In this document: positions 17,605-27,258 of the stretch, piece by piece | Numbering within the stretch: position 1 is the first letter of the stretch | Layout: the number at the start of each line of letters is the position of its first letter | Assembly: GCA_041395665.1 (NCBI GenBank) | Contig: JAWLAB010000006.1 | Coordinates: 62,001-126,000, forward strand | From: Pseudomonadales bacterium | Lineage (GTDB): Bacteria > Pseudomonadota > Gammaproteobacteria > Pseudomonadales > UBA7239 | Length of the DNA: 64,000 nt | Direction of reading: 5' to 3' | Program-made: the position numbers and the translations under genes | The notes under the pieces: model-generated | Told to the model about the DNA's origin: nothing | Database searches by the model: none | Seen by the model: the letters and a program-made list of their open reading frames with translations, nothing else

Positions 17605-18534
17605 ATGACAACGCTTGTTATTGCTGAACACGACAACGCCAGCTTGAAAGGCGCAACTCTGAACACTGTTGCTGCGGCAAAAGCGATCGGTGGAGACATT
17701 CATGTATTGGTTGCTGGCAGTCAGTGCGCAGCCGCTGCAGAGGCAGCAGCAAAAGTTGATGGCGTTGCCAAAGTTTTAGTGGCAGACAACGCTGCTTACG
17801 CACATCAGTTGGCAGAAAATGTCAGCCTGTTGGTTGCGGAATTAGGCAAGGCGTACAGCCATATTTTGGCACCTGCAACTTCTAGCGGCAAAAATATTCT
17901 GCCGCGCGTTGCAGCGTTGTTGGATGTTGCGCAAATTTCTGAAATCACAGCGGTAGTTAGTGCGGATACTTTCCAGCGTCCTATTTACGCGGGCAATGTT
18001 ATCGCTACTGTGCAATCTTCTGATGCAATCAAAGTGTTGACTGTTCGCAGCACAGGTTTTGATGCGGTTGCCGCAACCGGTGGCTCGGCTGCTGTTGAAG
18101 CGGTTGCTGTCGCAAAAGATGCCGGTACTTCTTCCTTTGTGAGCGAAGAAATTGCGAAGAGCGATCGTCCTGAATTGACGGCTGCCAAAATCGTTATCTC
18201 TGGCGGTCGTGGCATGGGTTCTGGCGAAAACTTCCATCTGTTGGATGGCATCGCAGACAAGTTGAGCGCAGCAGTTGGCGCCTCGCGTGCAGCAGTTGAT
18301 GCGGGCTTTGTACCTAACGATATGCAGGTTGGTCAGACGGGTAAAATCGTTGCACCAGATTTGTACATCGCTGTCGGTATTTCAGGCGCGATTCAACACT
18401 TGGCAGGTATGAAAGACTCTAAAGTGATTGTTGCAATCAACAAAGATGAAGAAGCGCCGATTTTCCAAGTGGCTGACTACGGCTTAGTGGCAGATTTGTT
18501 CGCTGCATTGCCAGAGTTAGAAAAGGCGCTGTAA
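17605..18534 (+). CDS. etfA: Electron transfer flavoprotein, alpha subunit
   Basis: EtfA holds the FAD of the ETF heterodimer. The 309 residues have the N-terminal EtfA fold and the C-terminal FAD domain, with GGRGMGSGENF, VGQTGKIVAPDLYIAVGISG and the closing ADYGLVADLFAALPEL, all intact. It follows etfB with a two-base gap. A rho-independent terminator lies 20 bases after the stop. With etfB it points to use of fatty-acid or amino-acid derived acyl-CoAs. Confidence 0.97.
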   Translation: MTTLVIAEHDNASLKGATLNTVAAAKAIGGDIHVLVAGSQCAAAAEAAAKVDGVAKVLVADNAAYAHQLAENVSLLVAELGKAYSHILAPATSSGKNILPRVAALLDVAQISEITAVVSADTFQRPIYAGNVIATVQSSDAIKVLTVRSTGFDAVAATGGSAAVEAVAVAKDAGTSSFVSEEIAKSDRPELTAAKIVISGGRGMGSGENFHLLDGIADKLSAAVGASRAAVDAGFVPNDMQVGQTGKIVAPDLYIAVGISGAIQHLAGMKDSKVIVAINKDEEAPIFQVADYGLVADLFAALPELEKAL

Positions 18535-18553
18535 TTTTTGCAGCACTGAAATA

Positions 18554-18580
18554 AAAAAACCCGACATTGTCGGGTTTTTT
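18554..18580. terminator. Bidirectional terminator after etfA
   Basis: CCCGACATTGTCGGG forms a short GC-rich hairpin flanked by six A's and six T's. It can serve etfA from the left and the convergent cyclic-nucleotide-fold gene from the right. Confidence 0.9.
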
Positions 18581-18593
18581 ATGCGCGAAAAAC

Positions 18594-19262
18594 TTACAGC
18601 CAAGTGCCGCCTTCATTGATCGTTTCCTGCGCGAGCAGTGCTTGATTCCATTCCACAATCATCTCGACCAATTGATGCGCTTGTCGATCGAGGCTTTCCA
18701 ATTCTTGCGTCGTATTGCGCGGCCCAATGTACACATCAATAGAGCGTCCGCGCACGGTGAGTGGATGAGTGGGGTAATCCATTTTGTACAGCTCTAATTG
18801 CCAGCGCGTGTTGTTGACGATGGCGCGATACAGCGCGAGTTTAGTTTGCAGTGTGTAAACGCTGAAGTCGTGCAGCTCGCCCAGACCCACCAAATCCAGC
18901 GATAAAATCAATGCTGTTTTGCAGTTGGGGCTTACAGCGATGGTGGCTGTGCGACGCGTTTTGCAAATGATAGATAAGCCACCAAAATTTTGCCCTGGTG
19001 TGAGTTGGTTGATGGCTTGTGCATTAGTGTCATCGTCGGGATAAACCGATAATTGCCCTTTTAGCAAAAAAGAATAGCGGCGACCTGCTTTGCCTGCGGT
19101 GAGCAAAATTTCTCCGCTATCAAATTCCATAAAGCAGGCGTTTTTCATCAGTACATCTAGCTGATTTTTATCCACCGTGCGCACTTCATTCACAAAAGCA
19201 ATGCCGTTGATAAAGGCATTGGCCATGTCTTGTGGGTAATTGGCAATCGGAATGGCTTTCAT
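18594..19262 (-). CDS. Cyclic nucleotide-binding-fold protein, no DNA-binding domain seen
   Basis: A 222-residue protein. Residues about 25-130 resemble a cNMP-binding beta barrel (FDSGEILLTAGKAGRRYSFL, LLKGQLSVYP, LTPGQNFGGLSIIC). The region after it is helical and lacks a recognisable Crp-type helix-turn-helix, so a classic transcription regulator is unlikely. The phosphate-binding cassette is not clearly conserved, so ligand binding is uncertain. It converges with etfA and is divergent from the membrane-protein gene that starts at 19380. The exact role is unknown. Confidence 0.7.
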   Translation of the reverse strand: MKAIPIANYPQDMANAFINGIAFVNEVRTVDKNQLDVLMKNACFMEFDSGEILLTAGKAGRRYSFLLKGQLSVYPDDDTNAQAINQLTPGQNFGGLSIICKTRRTATIAVSPNCKTALILSLDLVGLGELHDFSVYTLQTKLALYRAIVNNTRWQLELYKMDYPTHPLTVRGRSIDVYIGPRNTTQELESLDRQAHQLVEMIVEWNQALLAQETINEGGTWL

Positions 19263-19294
19263 GTGCGTTCACTGTCCTTGGTGATGCAGTAGGT

Positions 19295-19340
19295 TGTGCT
19301 AGAACTCACCGCGAGATTAGCACAGTTTTTTGCATACAAT
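19295..19340 (+). promoter_or_regulatory. Candidate operator and -10 in the 19263-19379 divergent region
   Basis: A perfect 7-bp inverted repeat, TGTGCTA (19295-19301) and TAGCACA (19318-19324), has arms 23 bases apart, about two helical turns. A -10-like TACAAT lies at 19335-19340, followed by GAGG before ATG 19380. No good -35 is seen, which is compatible with an activator-dependent promoter. Function is inferred. Confidence 0.4.
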
Positions 19341-19379
19341 ACCTGAGATTGCTGCTCCTTGTTGCTTGAGGTAAATGGA

Positions 19380-21128
19380 ATGCGTTTTGGGTTGCGCGAT
19401 ATGCGCTGGAACACTGCTGTTCAGTGCTGGTGGTTTGCCTATGCATTGATCGTTGCGTTGTGTTGTATGGCCGCTATGTACACCTTGGCGGTGAGTCAGT
19501 GGCGTGGGCCGTGGCGTGACATGTGGGAAGTGATGCCCTTTCTTGAGAAAGCCATGCATGGAACGGCGAGTTGGTCCGATTATTGGGAGCAGTACGGTTT
19601 TTCGCATCGCCCATTGATATCGCGTTGGCTTTGGGTCGCGGATTTGAAGTGGTTTGCTGGTAGCAATCTATTGTTACTGGTGGTTTCTTTTGCCATGCAG
19701 CTGTTAATTTTTTTTAGTGTGCGTTCTGTGTTGCAGAGAGATATTTCATTTTCTGCGCAACAACGCAGCATTGTGCTAGTGGGTGTGGTTTTCTGTTTGT
19801 TGAACATTACTCAAGTGTTCAACTTTATGCATACATTTGATGTGCAATGGTTTTTAGTGACTGGTTCGATTGTGTTGTCCTTGAGTTTTATTTTGCAAAG
19901 TTCATCGGTCAGCAGTCAGTCATTGTTTGCTGCGTGGGTATTGGTTTTTTTTGCTAGTCTCAATAATTTTTCTGGCTTGGTTGTGTGGCCAATAGAAATA
20001 TTGTTGCTTATTTGCTTGCGTGTTTCGTGGCAGAAAATAGGGATATTCACCTTGGCGTTTATTGCCTATTTATTTGTCTACTTTTATCGGTTGATGCCGG
20101 AAGAGGGAGGTGGACCTGTCAGCGTGCTTGCTCAAGCATCATGGAAGCAGCTCATGCTGTTCTGTGGGCTAACGCTGATTAAGTTTCCGTTGTGGTACTT
20201 GTCAAACCCGTTGTCGTTTCAATTATCGACAGAAGGTCCTCTGCATGCGCCTGTATGGGTGTCATGGTTGGCTCCAAGTTTAGTTTTGGTGTTGTTAATG
20301 GCGTCGATAAGGATGTGGTGTCGCAGCTTGTTGTACGGCACAAAATTTTCTGCTGTAGCGTGGTTGGGGTTATCTCTGATGTTGTTTGGCTATGGCGTTA
20401 GTGCTGTTACTGCCGTTGGTCGTATATTTTTCTGGGACAATGTCTATGCGCTGCGGTACCAAAATATCGTGTTGTTATTTTGGATAGGTGTTGTGTTGTG
20501 GCTATCTGCAAGTGTGCGTTGGCGCAATGCTCGTTTGGTCGTGGGATCCTTGCTGCTTCTGCTTATTTATCTGCCAAACATCGGTTGGTATCACGAGGCA
20601 ATGTTAAAGACCGGCAACCGTACGCGTGATGCGCACCTTGCGTTAGTGGTGGGGTTGGAAAAGCACTTATCGGCTATTCAAGCGACGGTTTCTCGTTCGC
20701 ATTTAGGTAAGGATTCAAAATACACCTTAGAAAAAGAAGCGGGTTATTTACGCATATTACATGTAGGGCCTTATGCTGAATCTGCGTGGAATAACATTCC
20801 GCTGCTAACAGAATTGAGTACCTCTTCCGCATGTCAAACACCCGTTGCTGAACGAGATGTGCGTGGCAGTGATGACAGCTACGCCAGATTGTCGTTGCGT
20901 TTTCGGGAACCCGTCAGTTACAACTCCGTTGTTTGGTACGACAATAGCACCACGCCGTTTGGGCTTTTGATCCCTGTTGCTGCGGACACTTGGTGGGCGC
21001 GTTTGAAGCAGTCGCGTTCAGGTTTTGCAGAATATGCGGGCTTTTCAAAACAATTACCCAAGCAGCAGCCTCGCGATGTTTTTGCCCGCGCAGGTCAGCA
21101 ATGGTGTCGGTTAGTGTTCTTGCAATGA
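19380..21128 (+). CDS. Uncharacterised multi-pass membrane protein
   Basis: I do not recognise the family. The 582-residue product has about ten hydrophobic helices over residues 15-400, beginning with WWFAYALIVALCCMAAMYTLAV. A conserved-looking W/H-rich loop follows the first helix (WRDMWEVMPFLEKA, SHRPLISRWLWV), and a soluble C-terminal region of about 170 residues carries paired Cys. The overall shape, many helices plus a polar loop after helix 1, resembles GT-C glycosyltransferases or polysaccharide membrane proteins, but no DD or similar catalytic pair is clear. I use the ATG at 19380 with GAGG before it rather than a TTG at 19359. The stop lies 24 bases before the RND adaptor start, so it may head that operon. 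Confidence 0.75.
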   Translation: MRFGLRDMRWNTAVQCWWFAYALIVALCCMAAMYTLAVSQWRGPWRDMWEVMPFLEKAMHGTASWSDYWEQYGFSHRPLISRWLWVADLKWFAGSNLLLLVVSFAMQLLIFFSVRSVLQRDISFSAQQRSIVLVGVVFCLLNITQVFNFMHTFDVQWFLVTGSIVLSLSFILQSSSVSSQSLFAAWVLVFFASLNNFSGLVVWPIEILLLICLRVSWQKIGIFTLAFIAYLFVYFYRLMPEEGGGPVSVLAQASWKQLMLFCGLTLIKFPLWYLSNPLSFQLSTEGPLHAPVWVSWLAPSLVLVLLMASIRMWCRSLLYGTKFSAVAWLGLSLMLFGYGVSAVTAVGRIFFWDNVYALRYQNIVLLFWIGVVLWLSASVRWRNARLVVGSLLLLLIYLPNIGWYHEAMLKTGNRTRDAHLALVVGLEKHLSAIQATVSRSHLGKDSKYTLEKEAGYLRILHVGPYAESAWNNIPLLTELSTSSACQTPVAERDVRGSDDSYARLSLRFREPVSYNSVVWYDNSTTPFGLLIPVAADTWWARLKQSRSGFAEYAGFSKQLPKQQPRDVFARAGQQWCRLVFLQ

Positions 21129-21152
21129 ATGAAAGATAAAAGAGGTTGTTTC

Positions 21153-22316
21153 ATGACAGATGCGTCAATCAAACTGGCAGGAAGCCTTTTTTTAATAGCT
21201 AGTTTGGTGGGCTGCAATAAAAAGCCAACCATGCCGCCGCCAGCGACGCCAGAAGTTGCTGTTGTGGTTATTCAGCCACAGGCTGTGCAAATTACCGAAG
21301 AACTGCCAGGGCGTGTTTCAGCCTTTCGTGTTGCGCAAGTGCGTGCGCGCGTGGACGGCGTGATACTGAAGCGTGAATTTGTAGAAGGCAGTGATGTCAA
21401 AGTAGGGCAACTGCTTTACGCAATCGATCCTGCGCCGTATCAAGCGGAAGTTAATAATGCGAGTGCTGCTCTGGCGCGTGCCAAAGCGAATCTCGCGACG
21501 CGTGCATCGCAAGCTTCTCGTTCTAGCGCATTGATAAAAAAACATGTCATTAGTCAGCAAGATTTTGATGATATCAATGCCGCATACAAACAAGCTCAGG
21601 CTGATGTAAAAGCAGCAGAGGCAGTATTGGATGCAGCAAAAATTCGCTTGGGTTACACCGAAGTACGCTCGCCAATTGATGGTCGCATTGGTAAATCACA
21701 AGTCACCGAGGGCGCTTATGTGCGTCAAAGTGAAGCGACATTATTGGTGACAGTGCAACAGCTAAATCCTGTCTATGTTGATGTTACGCAATCCAGCCGA
21801 GAGGTGTTGCGATTGCGACAAGATTTGGAAAAGGGTTTGTTGCAAAAAGTGGATAAAGATAGCGCAGCTGTATCATTAAAATTAGAAGATGGTTCGGCAT
21901 ATGCAGAATCAGGAAAATTACAGTTTTCCGATATCAGTGTGGATAAAAGTACGGGGTCAGTAACATTACGAGCGTTATTTAATAACCCTAACGATTTACT
22001 GCTGCCGGGAATGTTTGTCCATGCTCTATTAGAGGTTGGCATAGACCAGCAGGGTTTACTGGTTCCGCAGCAGGCAGTCACTTTTAATACTGTGGGGCAA
22101 GCGACAGCGTTATTTGTGGATGCAAATGACAAAGTTGAACAGCGCGTTATACAAACGAATCGTGCGGTAGGTAATCAATGGTTAGCTACGAGCGGCGTTC
22201 AGGCAGGTGATCGCGTCATCATCGAGGGCTTACAAAAAGCCAAACCTGGATCGACGGTGAAGGTGGCGGCGCAAAAGAAAGTAGCTGAACAGTCTTCAGT
22301 TGCTAAACATCAATAG
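21153..22316 (+). CDS. RND efflux periplasmic adaptor (AcrA/MexA-like lipoprotein)
   Basis: This membrane-fusion protein links an RND pump to an outer-membrane channel. From the ATG at 21153 (AGAGG seven bases before) it has 387 residues, with a lipoprotein signal ending in LVGC, so Cys21 would be acylated. Then follow the split lipoyl domain (GRVSAFRVAQVRARVDGVIL and YTEVRSPIDGRIGKSQVTEG), an alpha-helical hairpin between them, the beta-barrel domain and the membrane-proximal domain. All parts are intact and the length is usual. The pump gene follows after 27 bases. No TolC/OprM-type channel gene is in the window, so the outer-membrane partner must be encoded elsewhere. Confidence 0.95.
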   Translation: MTDASIKLAGSLFLIASLVGCNKKPTMPPPATPEVAVVVIQPQAVQITEELPGRVSAFRVAQVRARVDGVILKREFVEGSDVKVGQLLYAIDPAPYQAEVNNASAALARAKANLATRASQASRSSALIKKHVISQQDFDDINAAYKQAQADVKAAEAVLDAAKIRLGYTEVRSPIDGRIGKSQVTEGAYVRQSEATLLVTVQQLNPVYVDVTQSSREVLRLRQDLEKGLLQKVDKDSAAVSLKLEDGSAYAESGKLQFSDISVDKSTGSVTLRALFNNPNDLLLPGMFVHALLEVGIDQQGLLVPQQAVTFNTVGQATALFVDANDKVEQRVIQTNRAVGNQWLATSGVQAGDRVIIEGLQKAKPGSTVKVAAQKKVAEQSSVAKHQ

Positions 22317-22343
22317 CAATATTTTCGAAATGGAGAGTATTGC

Positions 22344-25300
22344 ATGAGCCATTTTTTTATTGATAGACCCGTATTTGCTTGGGTGTTAGCGATTGTTGTG
22401 ATGTGTATTGGCGCATTGTCGTTGACGCAGTTACCGATTGCCGTATACCCGCGTTTAGCGCCGCCTTCAGTATCTATTTCTGCGAGTTATCCTGGTGCTT
22501 CTGCAAAAACACTGGAGGATTCTGTTACACAGGTTATTGAGCAACAGATGAATGGTATCGACCATTTGGAATACATTTCGTCGAATAGTAGTGATTCAGG
22601 TCGTGCAAGCATTACGCTGACTATGTCTCAAGGAACGGATCCTGATATCGCACAGGTACAAGTGCAAAATAAATTGCAATTAGCGATGCGTATGTTGCCG
22701 CCAGAAGTGCAGCAGCAGGGTTTGCAGGTGGCCAAAGCCAGTCGAAGTTTTTTGATGGTGATGACGGTTTCATCGACGGATGGCAGCATGCAGAGTGTAG
22801 ATCTCGGTGATTTTATTGCATCGAATTTGCAGGATCCTATTTCACGCGTCAACGGCGTTGGTTTAGTTAATTTATTGGGTACGCAATACGCAATGCGTAT
22901 TTGGATGCAGCCTGAAAAATTACACGCACTTAATTTAACCCCAGTGGATTTGATACAGGCGATCAAGGCGCAAAATGTGCAGGTGGCAGCAGGGCAGTTG
23001 GGTGGTTCGCCGACTGTGGAAGGGCAGCGATTGAATGTCACGATCATGGCGCAGAGCCGGTTACAAACGGCAGAGCAATTTGGCGATATTCTGTTGCGCG
23101 TTAATGCCGATGGTTCACAAGTGCGTTTAAAAGATGTGGCTCGCGTTGAGCGCGGCGCAGATAGTTACAGCGTTATCGGCTCCTACAATCGTTCACCGGC
23201 TTCGGCATTGGCGATTACTCCAACGCCTGGTGCTAATGCATTAGAAACGGCGGAAGGTGTAAGGAAAAAAATAGAGGAGCTTTCTCCCTATTTTCCTCAA
23301 GGTATCGAGGTGAATTATCCCTATGACATGATTCCCTTTATTCAAATTTCTATTGAGGAAGTGGTTAAAACACTGCTCGAAGCAATCGTGCTCGTGTTTC
23401 TCGTTATTTTTGTATTTTTGCAAAACTGGCGCGCAACTTTAGTGCCAACAATCGCTATTCCTGTTGTAGTGCTTGGCACTTTTGCAGTGATGGAAGTGGC
23501 GGGTTTTTCTATCAACTTGTTGACCATGTTTGGCCTTGTGCTGGCGATGGGGCTATTGGTGGATGATGCTATCGTCGTGGTGGAAAGTGTTGAACGCATC
23601 ATGAGCGAGGAAGGGCTTTCACCGAAAGAGGCCACTTATAAAGCGATGTCACAAATATCGGGTGCTTTGATTGGCATCGGTTTAGTGTTGGTGGCTGTGT
23701 TTATTCCGATGGCATTTTTAAGTGGATCCAGTGGTGCTATTTATCGTCAATTTACTTTGACGATGGTTGCGGCGATGGTGTTATCGGTATTAACAGCTTT
23801 AATTCTCACGCCATCATTGTGCGCTACCTTCTTAAAACCTATCTCACACGATACAGAAAAAGCGCGCGGTTTTTACGGTTGGTTTAACCGAATGTTTCAT
23901 AGCGCCTCAGAAAAATACCGCAATGGTGTGGCGAAATGGGTAAAACATATTCGTTTAGTATTTTTTGCCTACGTAGCAATTATCGCTGTTGTTGCGTATT
24001 TATTTGTGAGCTTGCCGACATCTTTTGTACCAGAGGAAGATCAAGGATCCTTCGTGAATGTGATTTCTCTACCCGTAGGTTCTTCGCGTGAACAAACCAT
24101 GGCTGTGCTGAACAAGGTGCGTGATTATTATTTGGAGCAAGAAAAAGATGCCGTTAGATCTGTATTTTATGTGGCGGGGTTTAGCTGGGCTGGTTCAGGG
24201 CAAAATATGGGGCAAATGTTTACGCGATTAAAACCTTGGGATGAGAGAAAAGATAAAGAGCAATCTGTGCAAGCCGTCATTCAGCGCGCAACAAAACATT
24301 TCCAAGGTATTCGTGAAGCCAATGTGTTTGCCATTAACCCTGCACCTGTACAAGAGCTAGGGAACTCCACAGGCTTTGATTTGCAATTACAAGATCGTGC
24401 TGGGCATGGGCATTTGGCGTTGATGGATGCACGCAACCAATTGATCGAAATGGCATCGAAAAAAACAGGCGATGTTATGCGCGTGCGAGCGAATGGTTTG
24501 GATGACACGCCAGTGTATCAATTGGATATCAACCAAGAGCGCGCCAGTGCATTGGGGCTTAATTTGTCGGATGTCTACAGCACAATGACGGCAGCATTTG
24601 GCTCGTCTTATGTGAATGATTTTATTGATCGTGATCGCGTCAAGCGCGTGTATGTCATGGGCGATGCTGCGGCGCGTATGCAGCCTGAAGATTTAAATAA
24701 ATGGTATGTGCGCAACAACGCAGGGGATATGGTGCCATTTTCTGCTTTTGCTAGTGGGCATTGGGCTTATGGCTCACCAAAATTGGAGCGCCATAACGGT
24801 GCACCTTCTGTGCAGATACAAGGTACTGCGGCTTTGGGAAAAAGTTCTGGTGATGCGATGAAAACAATGGAAGATTTAATTGCACAATTGCCAAGCGGAT
24901 TTGGTTTTGAATGGACGGGGTTGTCACGCGAAGAAAAACAAGCTGGCAAACAAGCACCCTTGTTATACGCAGTTTCTATCTTGGCAGTCTTTTTGTGTTT
25001 GGCAGCTTTGTATGAAAGCTGGTTGATTCCTTTTTCCGTTATTTTGGTTGTGCCTCTCGGCGTACTGGGTGCTTTGATTGCGGCAAAACTGTTTGGTTTA
25101 TCGAATGATGTGTACTTTCAAGTGGGGTTGTTAACAACGGTGGGTTTGGCATCCAAAAACGCCATTCTCATTGTGGAATTTGCGCGCGAACAGTATGACC
25201 GTGGTGTATCACTGATTGACGCGGTTTTAGAAGCGTCTCACCTGCGTTTGCGTCCTATTATCATGACTTCGATGGCATTTTTATTTGGCGTGTTGCCGCT

Positions 25301-25460
25301 GGCTTTATCGAGTGGGGCGGGAGCGGCTAGCCGTAATGCTATTGGTATAGGTGTTTCTGGTGGATTATTGGCTTCAACCTTTTTGGTGATATTTTTTGTG
25401 CCCGTATTTTTTGTTGCTATTGTGAATGCTTGGGGTAAAAAAATAGCTAAAAATATTTAA
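22344..25460 (+). CDS. RND efflux pump, HAE1 family (AcrB-like)
   Basis: A proton-driven inner-membrane trimeric exporter of hydrophobic and amphiphilic compounds. Its 1038 residues are the usual AcrB length. It opens with MSHFFIDRPVFAWVLAI, typical of HAE1 pumps, and has the paired aspartates of the proton relay in helix 4 (GLLVDDAIVVVE, near residue 407) and the mirrored second half (GLASKNAILIVEFA, helix 10). Two large periplasmic loops follow helices 1 and 7. It sits between the adaptor and a two-component system on the same strand with a nine-base gap to the kinase. The substrate cannot be read from the sequence. Confidence 0.96.
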   Translation: MSHFFIDRPVFAWVLAIVVMCIGALSLTQLPIAVYPRLAPPSVSISASYPGASAKTLEDSVTQVIEQQMNGIDHLEYISSNSSDSGRASITLTMSQGTDPDIAQVQVQNKLQLAMRMLPPEVQQQGLQVAKASRSFLMVMTVSSTDGSMQSVDLGDFIASNLQDPISRVNGVGLVNLLGTQYAMRIWMQPEKLHALNLTPVDLIQAIKAQNVQVAAGQLGGSPTVEGQRLNVTIMAQSRLQTAEQFGDILLRVNADGSQVRLKDVARVERGADSYSVIGSYNRSPASALAITPTPGANALETAEGVRKKIEELSPYFPQGIEVNYPYDMIPFIQISIEEVVKTLLEAIVLVFLVIFVFLQNWRATLVPTIAIPVVVLGTFAVMEVAGFSINLLTMFGLVLAMGLLVDDAIVVVESVERIMSEEGLSPKEATYKAMSQISGALIGIGLVLVAVFIPMAFLSGSSGAIYRQFTLTMVAAMVLSVLTALILTPSLCATFLKPISHDTEKARGFYGWFNRMFHSASEKYRNGVAKWVKHIRLVFFAYVAIIAVVAYLFVSLPTSFVPEEDQGSFVNVISLPVGSSREQTMAVLNKVRDYYLEQEKDAVRSVFYVAGFSWAGSGQNMGQMFTRLKPWDERKDKEQSVQAVIQRATKHFQGIREANVFAINPAPVQELGNSTGFDLQLQDRAGHGHLALMDARNQLIEMASKKTGDVMRVRANGLDDTPVYQLDINQERASALGLNLSDVYSTMTAAFGSSYVNDFIDRDRVKRVYVMGDAAARMQPEDLNKWYVRNNAGDMVPFSAFASGHWAYGSPKLERHNGAPSVQIQGTAALGKSSGDAMKTMEDLIAQLPSGFGFEWTGLSREEKQAGKQAPLLYAVSILAVFLCLAALYESWLIPFSVILVVPLGVLGALIAAKLFGLSNDVYFQVGLLTTVGLASKNAILIVEFAREQYDRGVSLIDAVLEASHLRLRPIIMTSMAFLFGVLPLALSSGAGAASRNAIGIGVSGGLLASTFLVIFFVPVFFVAIVNAWGKKIAKNI

Positions 25461-25469
25461 AGGATAGCT

Positions 25470-27233
25470 ATGCGCACTCGCAATAGGAATCGTCGCCGCG
25501 TTCTTTTGCTCACACTGGTGATGTCCAGTGTGGCGGTGATGGTTTTGGGTATCACAGTTTTTGTTTTGTTTATGTCGGTCAATGAACAAAATAAGCGCAT
25601 GATGATGAGCTATGCCGAGCATCAAGCCAGCATGCTGCAGTCAGTCATGGAGCTGGTGCCTGAAAAAACACAACAAACAACTGCGCCTCCAGATTTGGTG
25701 TTAGAGCATATTCGTCAAACATTGGCGCGTAATCCTGTAATTACAGACAGTGGTGAAATGCTGTTTGCATACCGAGATGACAACGAAATACATTTTGTCT
25801 CGCCATATCGTTTTACTACAGATGCCCCCTTGGTTATGCGCGAAGATGATTCACGCACTCAGGCTATGCGTTTGGCCTTGGATGGTCACTCCGGTGTTAT
25901 GTATGTGAAGGATTATAGAAATGTATATGTTTTGGCGGCCTTTGTGCCGGTTGAGAACATGAACTTGGGTGTGGTAGTGAAGATTGATGCGGCTGAAGTG
26001 AGAAAGCCATTTATTTATATTGCTCTTTATGCTGCACTTGGTACATTTTTTATCATCGTTATCGGTATTTTGTTGTTGCAAAAAATTACTAAGCCATTGA
26101 TCGATACTCTTGAAGAAAATGAATCAAAGTATCGCACGCTATTTGATAACGCCAATGAAGGCGTAATGGTGATTAGTGATCATATCGAAGAGTGTAATGA
26201 TCAGGTTTTACAATTGCTTGGCTATGACAAAGAAGAAATCGTTGGCAAAAAAATTGTAGATTTCTCACCAGAGCGCCAGCCGTACGATGAAGGCTCTGTT
26301 CGCGCAACAACCAATCGGTTTGATTTGGCTAAGCAAGGAAAGCCACAGTATTTTGTTTGGCGCAGCTGTAGAAAAGATGGCGCTGAAATTGATTTGGATG
26401 TCATGTTGAAGGCTGTGCATATAGGTAATCGCGATGTGATTTTAGCTACGCTGCTAGATATCACCGATCGCCGTCGTGCAGAAATTGAATTGCGTGCGAA
26501 AGAAAAAGAAGTGGCGGATGCGCGAGAGCATTTGGCACACATGGCGCGCCTTTCCACGATGGGTGAAATGGCTGCGGGTATCGCACACGAAATCAATCAA
26601 CCATTGGCAGCAATTTCTGCGTACGCGCAAGGCTCATCGCGCATGATTGATAGTGGTGTGGCGACAATCACAGATTTGAAAGAGCCACTGGATAAAATTG
26701 CTACGCAAGCCGTGCGTGCGGGTGAAGTGATTCGTCGTTTGCGCAGCTTTATTAAAAAAAGTGCGTCGGAGTTAGAGTCAATCAATGTGAATGATCTGGT
26801 GTCTGAGGCTGTGCAATTGGCTGAAGTGGACGCGCGGAAGCACGGCATTCCCATACAGCTACATCTCGCCAGCCAAATGCCAAGTGTGCGTGTGGATGCA
26901 GTGCAAATCCAACAGGTTATTCTGAATTTGATTCGTAACGCTTTAGAGGCAATGGAAAGTACACCGCGCGAGCAGGCGCGAGTGGATGTATACACGCGCC
27001 GTGAAGGCGATGGTCAGGTGAGTATTGCGGTTGTCGATACCGGTTCGGGTTTAAGTGAGGAAGCGCTGCAACATGTGTTTGATCCTTTCTTCTCTACCAA
27101 GGCATTTGGTATGGGTATGGGGCTTTCGATCAGCGAATCCATTGTTGTGGCGCACGGCGGGCATTTATCTGCGAACAATAACGGGGTAAGCGCTGGCGCT
27201 ACATTTACGGTATTGTTAACGGCTCAAAGTTAG
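25470..27233 (+). CDS. Membrane sensor histidine kinase with Cache-like and PAS domains
   Basis: The 587-residue kinase has an N-terminal helix (about 12-35), a periplasmic Cache-like sensor (about 40-170), a second helix (about 175-200), a PAS domain (about 215-335), a coiled coil and the kinase core. The phosphorylated His is His373 in GIAHEINQPL. The N box (NLIRNALEAM), G1 (DTGSGL), F box (DPFFSTK) and G2 (GMGMGLSIS) are intact. The order PAS-HisKA-HATPase with 'HEINQPLAAI' is that of FixL/DctB/TtrS-type kinases. It starts nine bases after the pump and is followed 25 bases later by its likely partner regulator, so the four genes probably form one operon. The ligand is unknown. Confidence 0.93.
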   Translation: MRTRNRNRRRVLLLTLVMSSVAVMVLGITVFVLFMSVNEQNKRMMMSYAEHQASMLQSVMELVPEKTQQTTAPPDLVLEHIRQTLARNPVITDSGEMLFAYRDDNEIHFVSPYRFTTDAPLVMREDDSRTQAMRLALDGHSGVMYVKDYRNVYVLAAFVPVENMNLGVVVKIDAAEVRKPFIYIALYAALGTFFIIVIGILLLQKITKPLIDTLEENESKYRTLFDNANEGVMVISDHIEECNDQVLQLLGYDKEEIVGKKIVDFSPERQPYDEGSVRATTNRFDLAKQGKPQYFVWRSCRKDGAEIDLDVMLKAVHIGNRDVILATLLDITDRRRAEIELRAKEKEVADAREHLAHMARLSTMGEMAAGIAHEINQPLAAISAYAQGSSRMIDSGVATITDLKEPLDKIATQAVRAGEVIRRLRSFIKKSASELESINVNDLVSEAVQLAEVDARKHGIPIQLHLASQMPSVRVDAVQIQQVILNLIRNALEAMESTPREQARVDVYTRREGDGQVSIAVVDTGSGLSEEALQHVFDPFFSTKAFGMGMGLSISESIVVAHGGHLSANNNGVSAGATFTVLLTAQS

Positions 27234-27258
27234 ACCGTCACTTATCAAGGAGTGTTTT

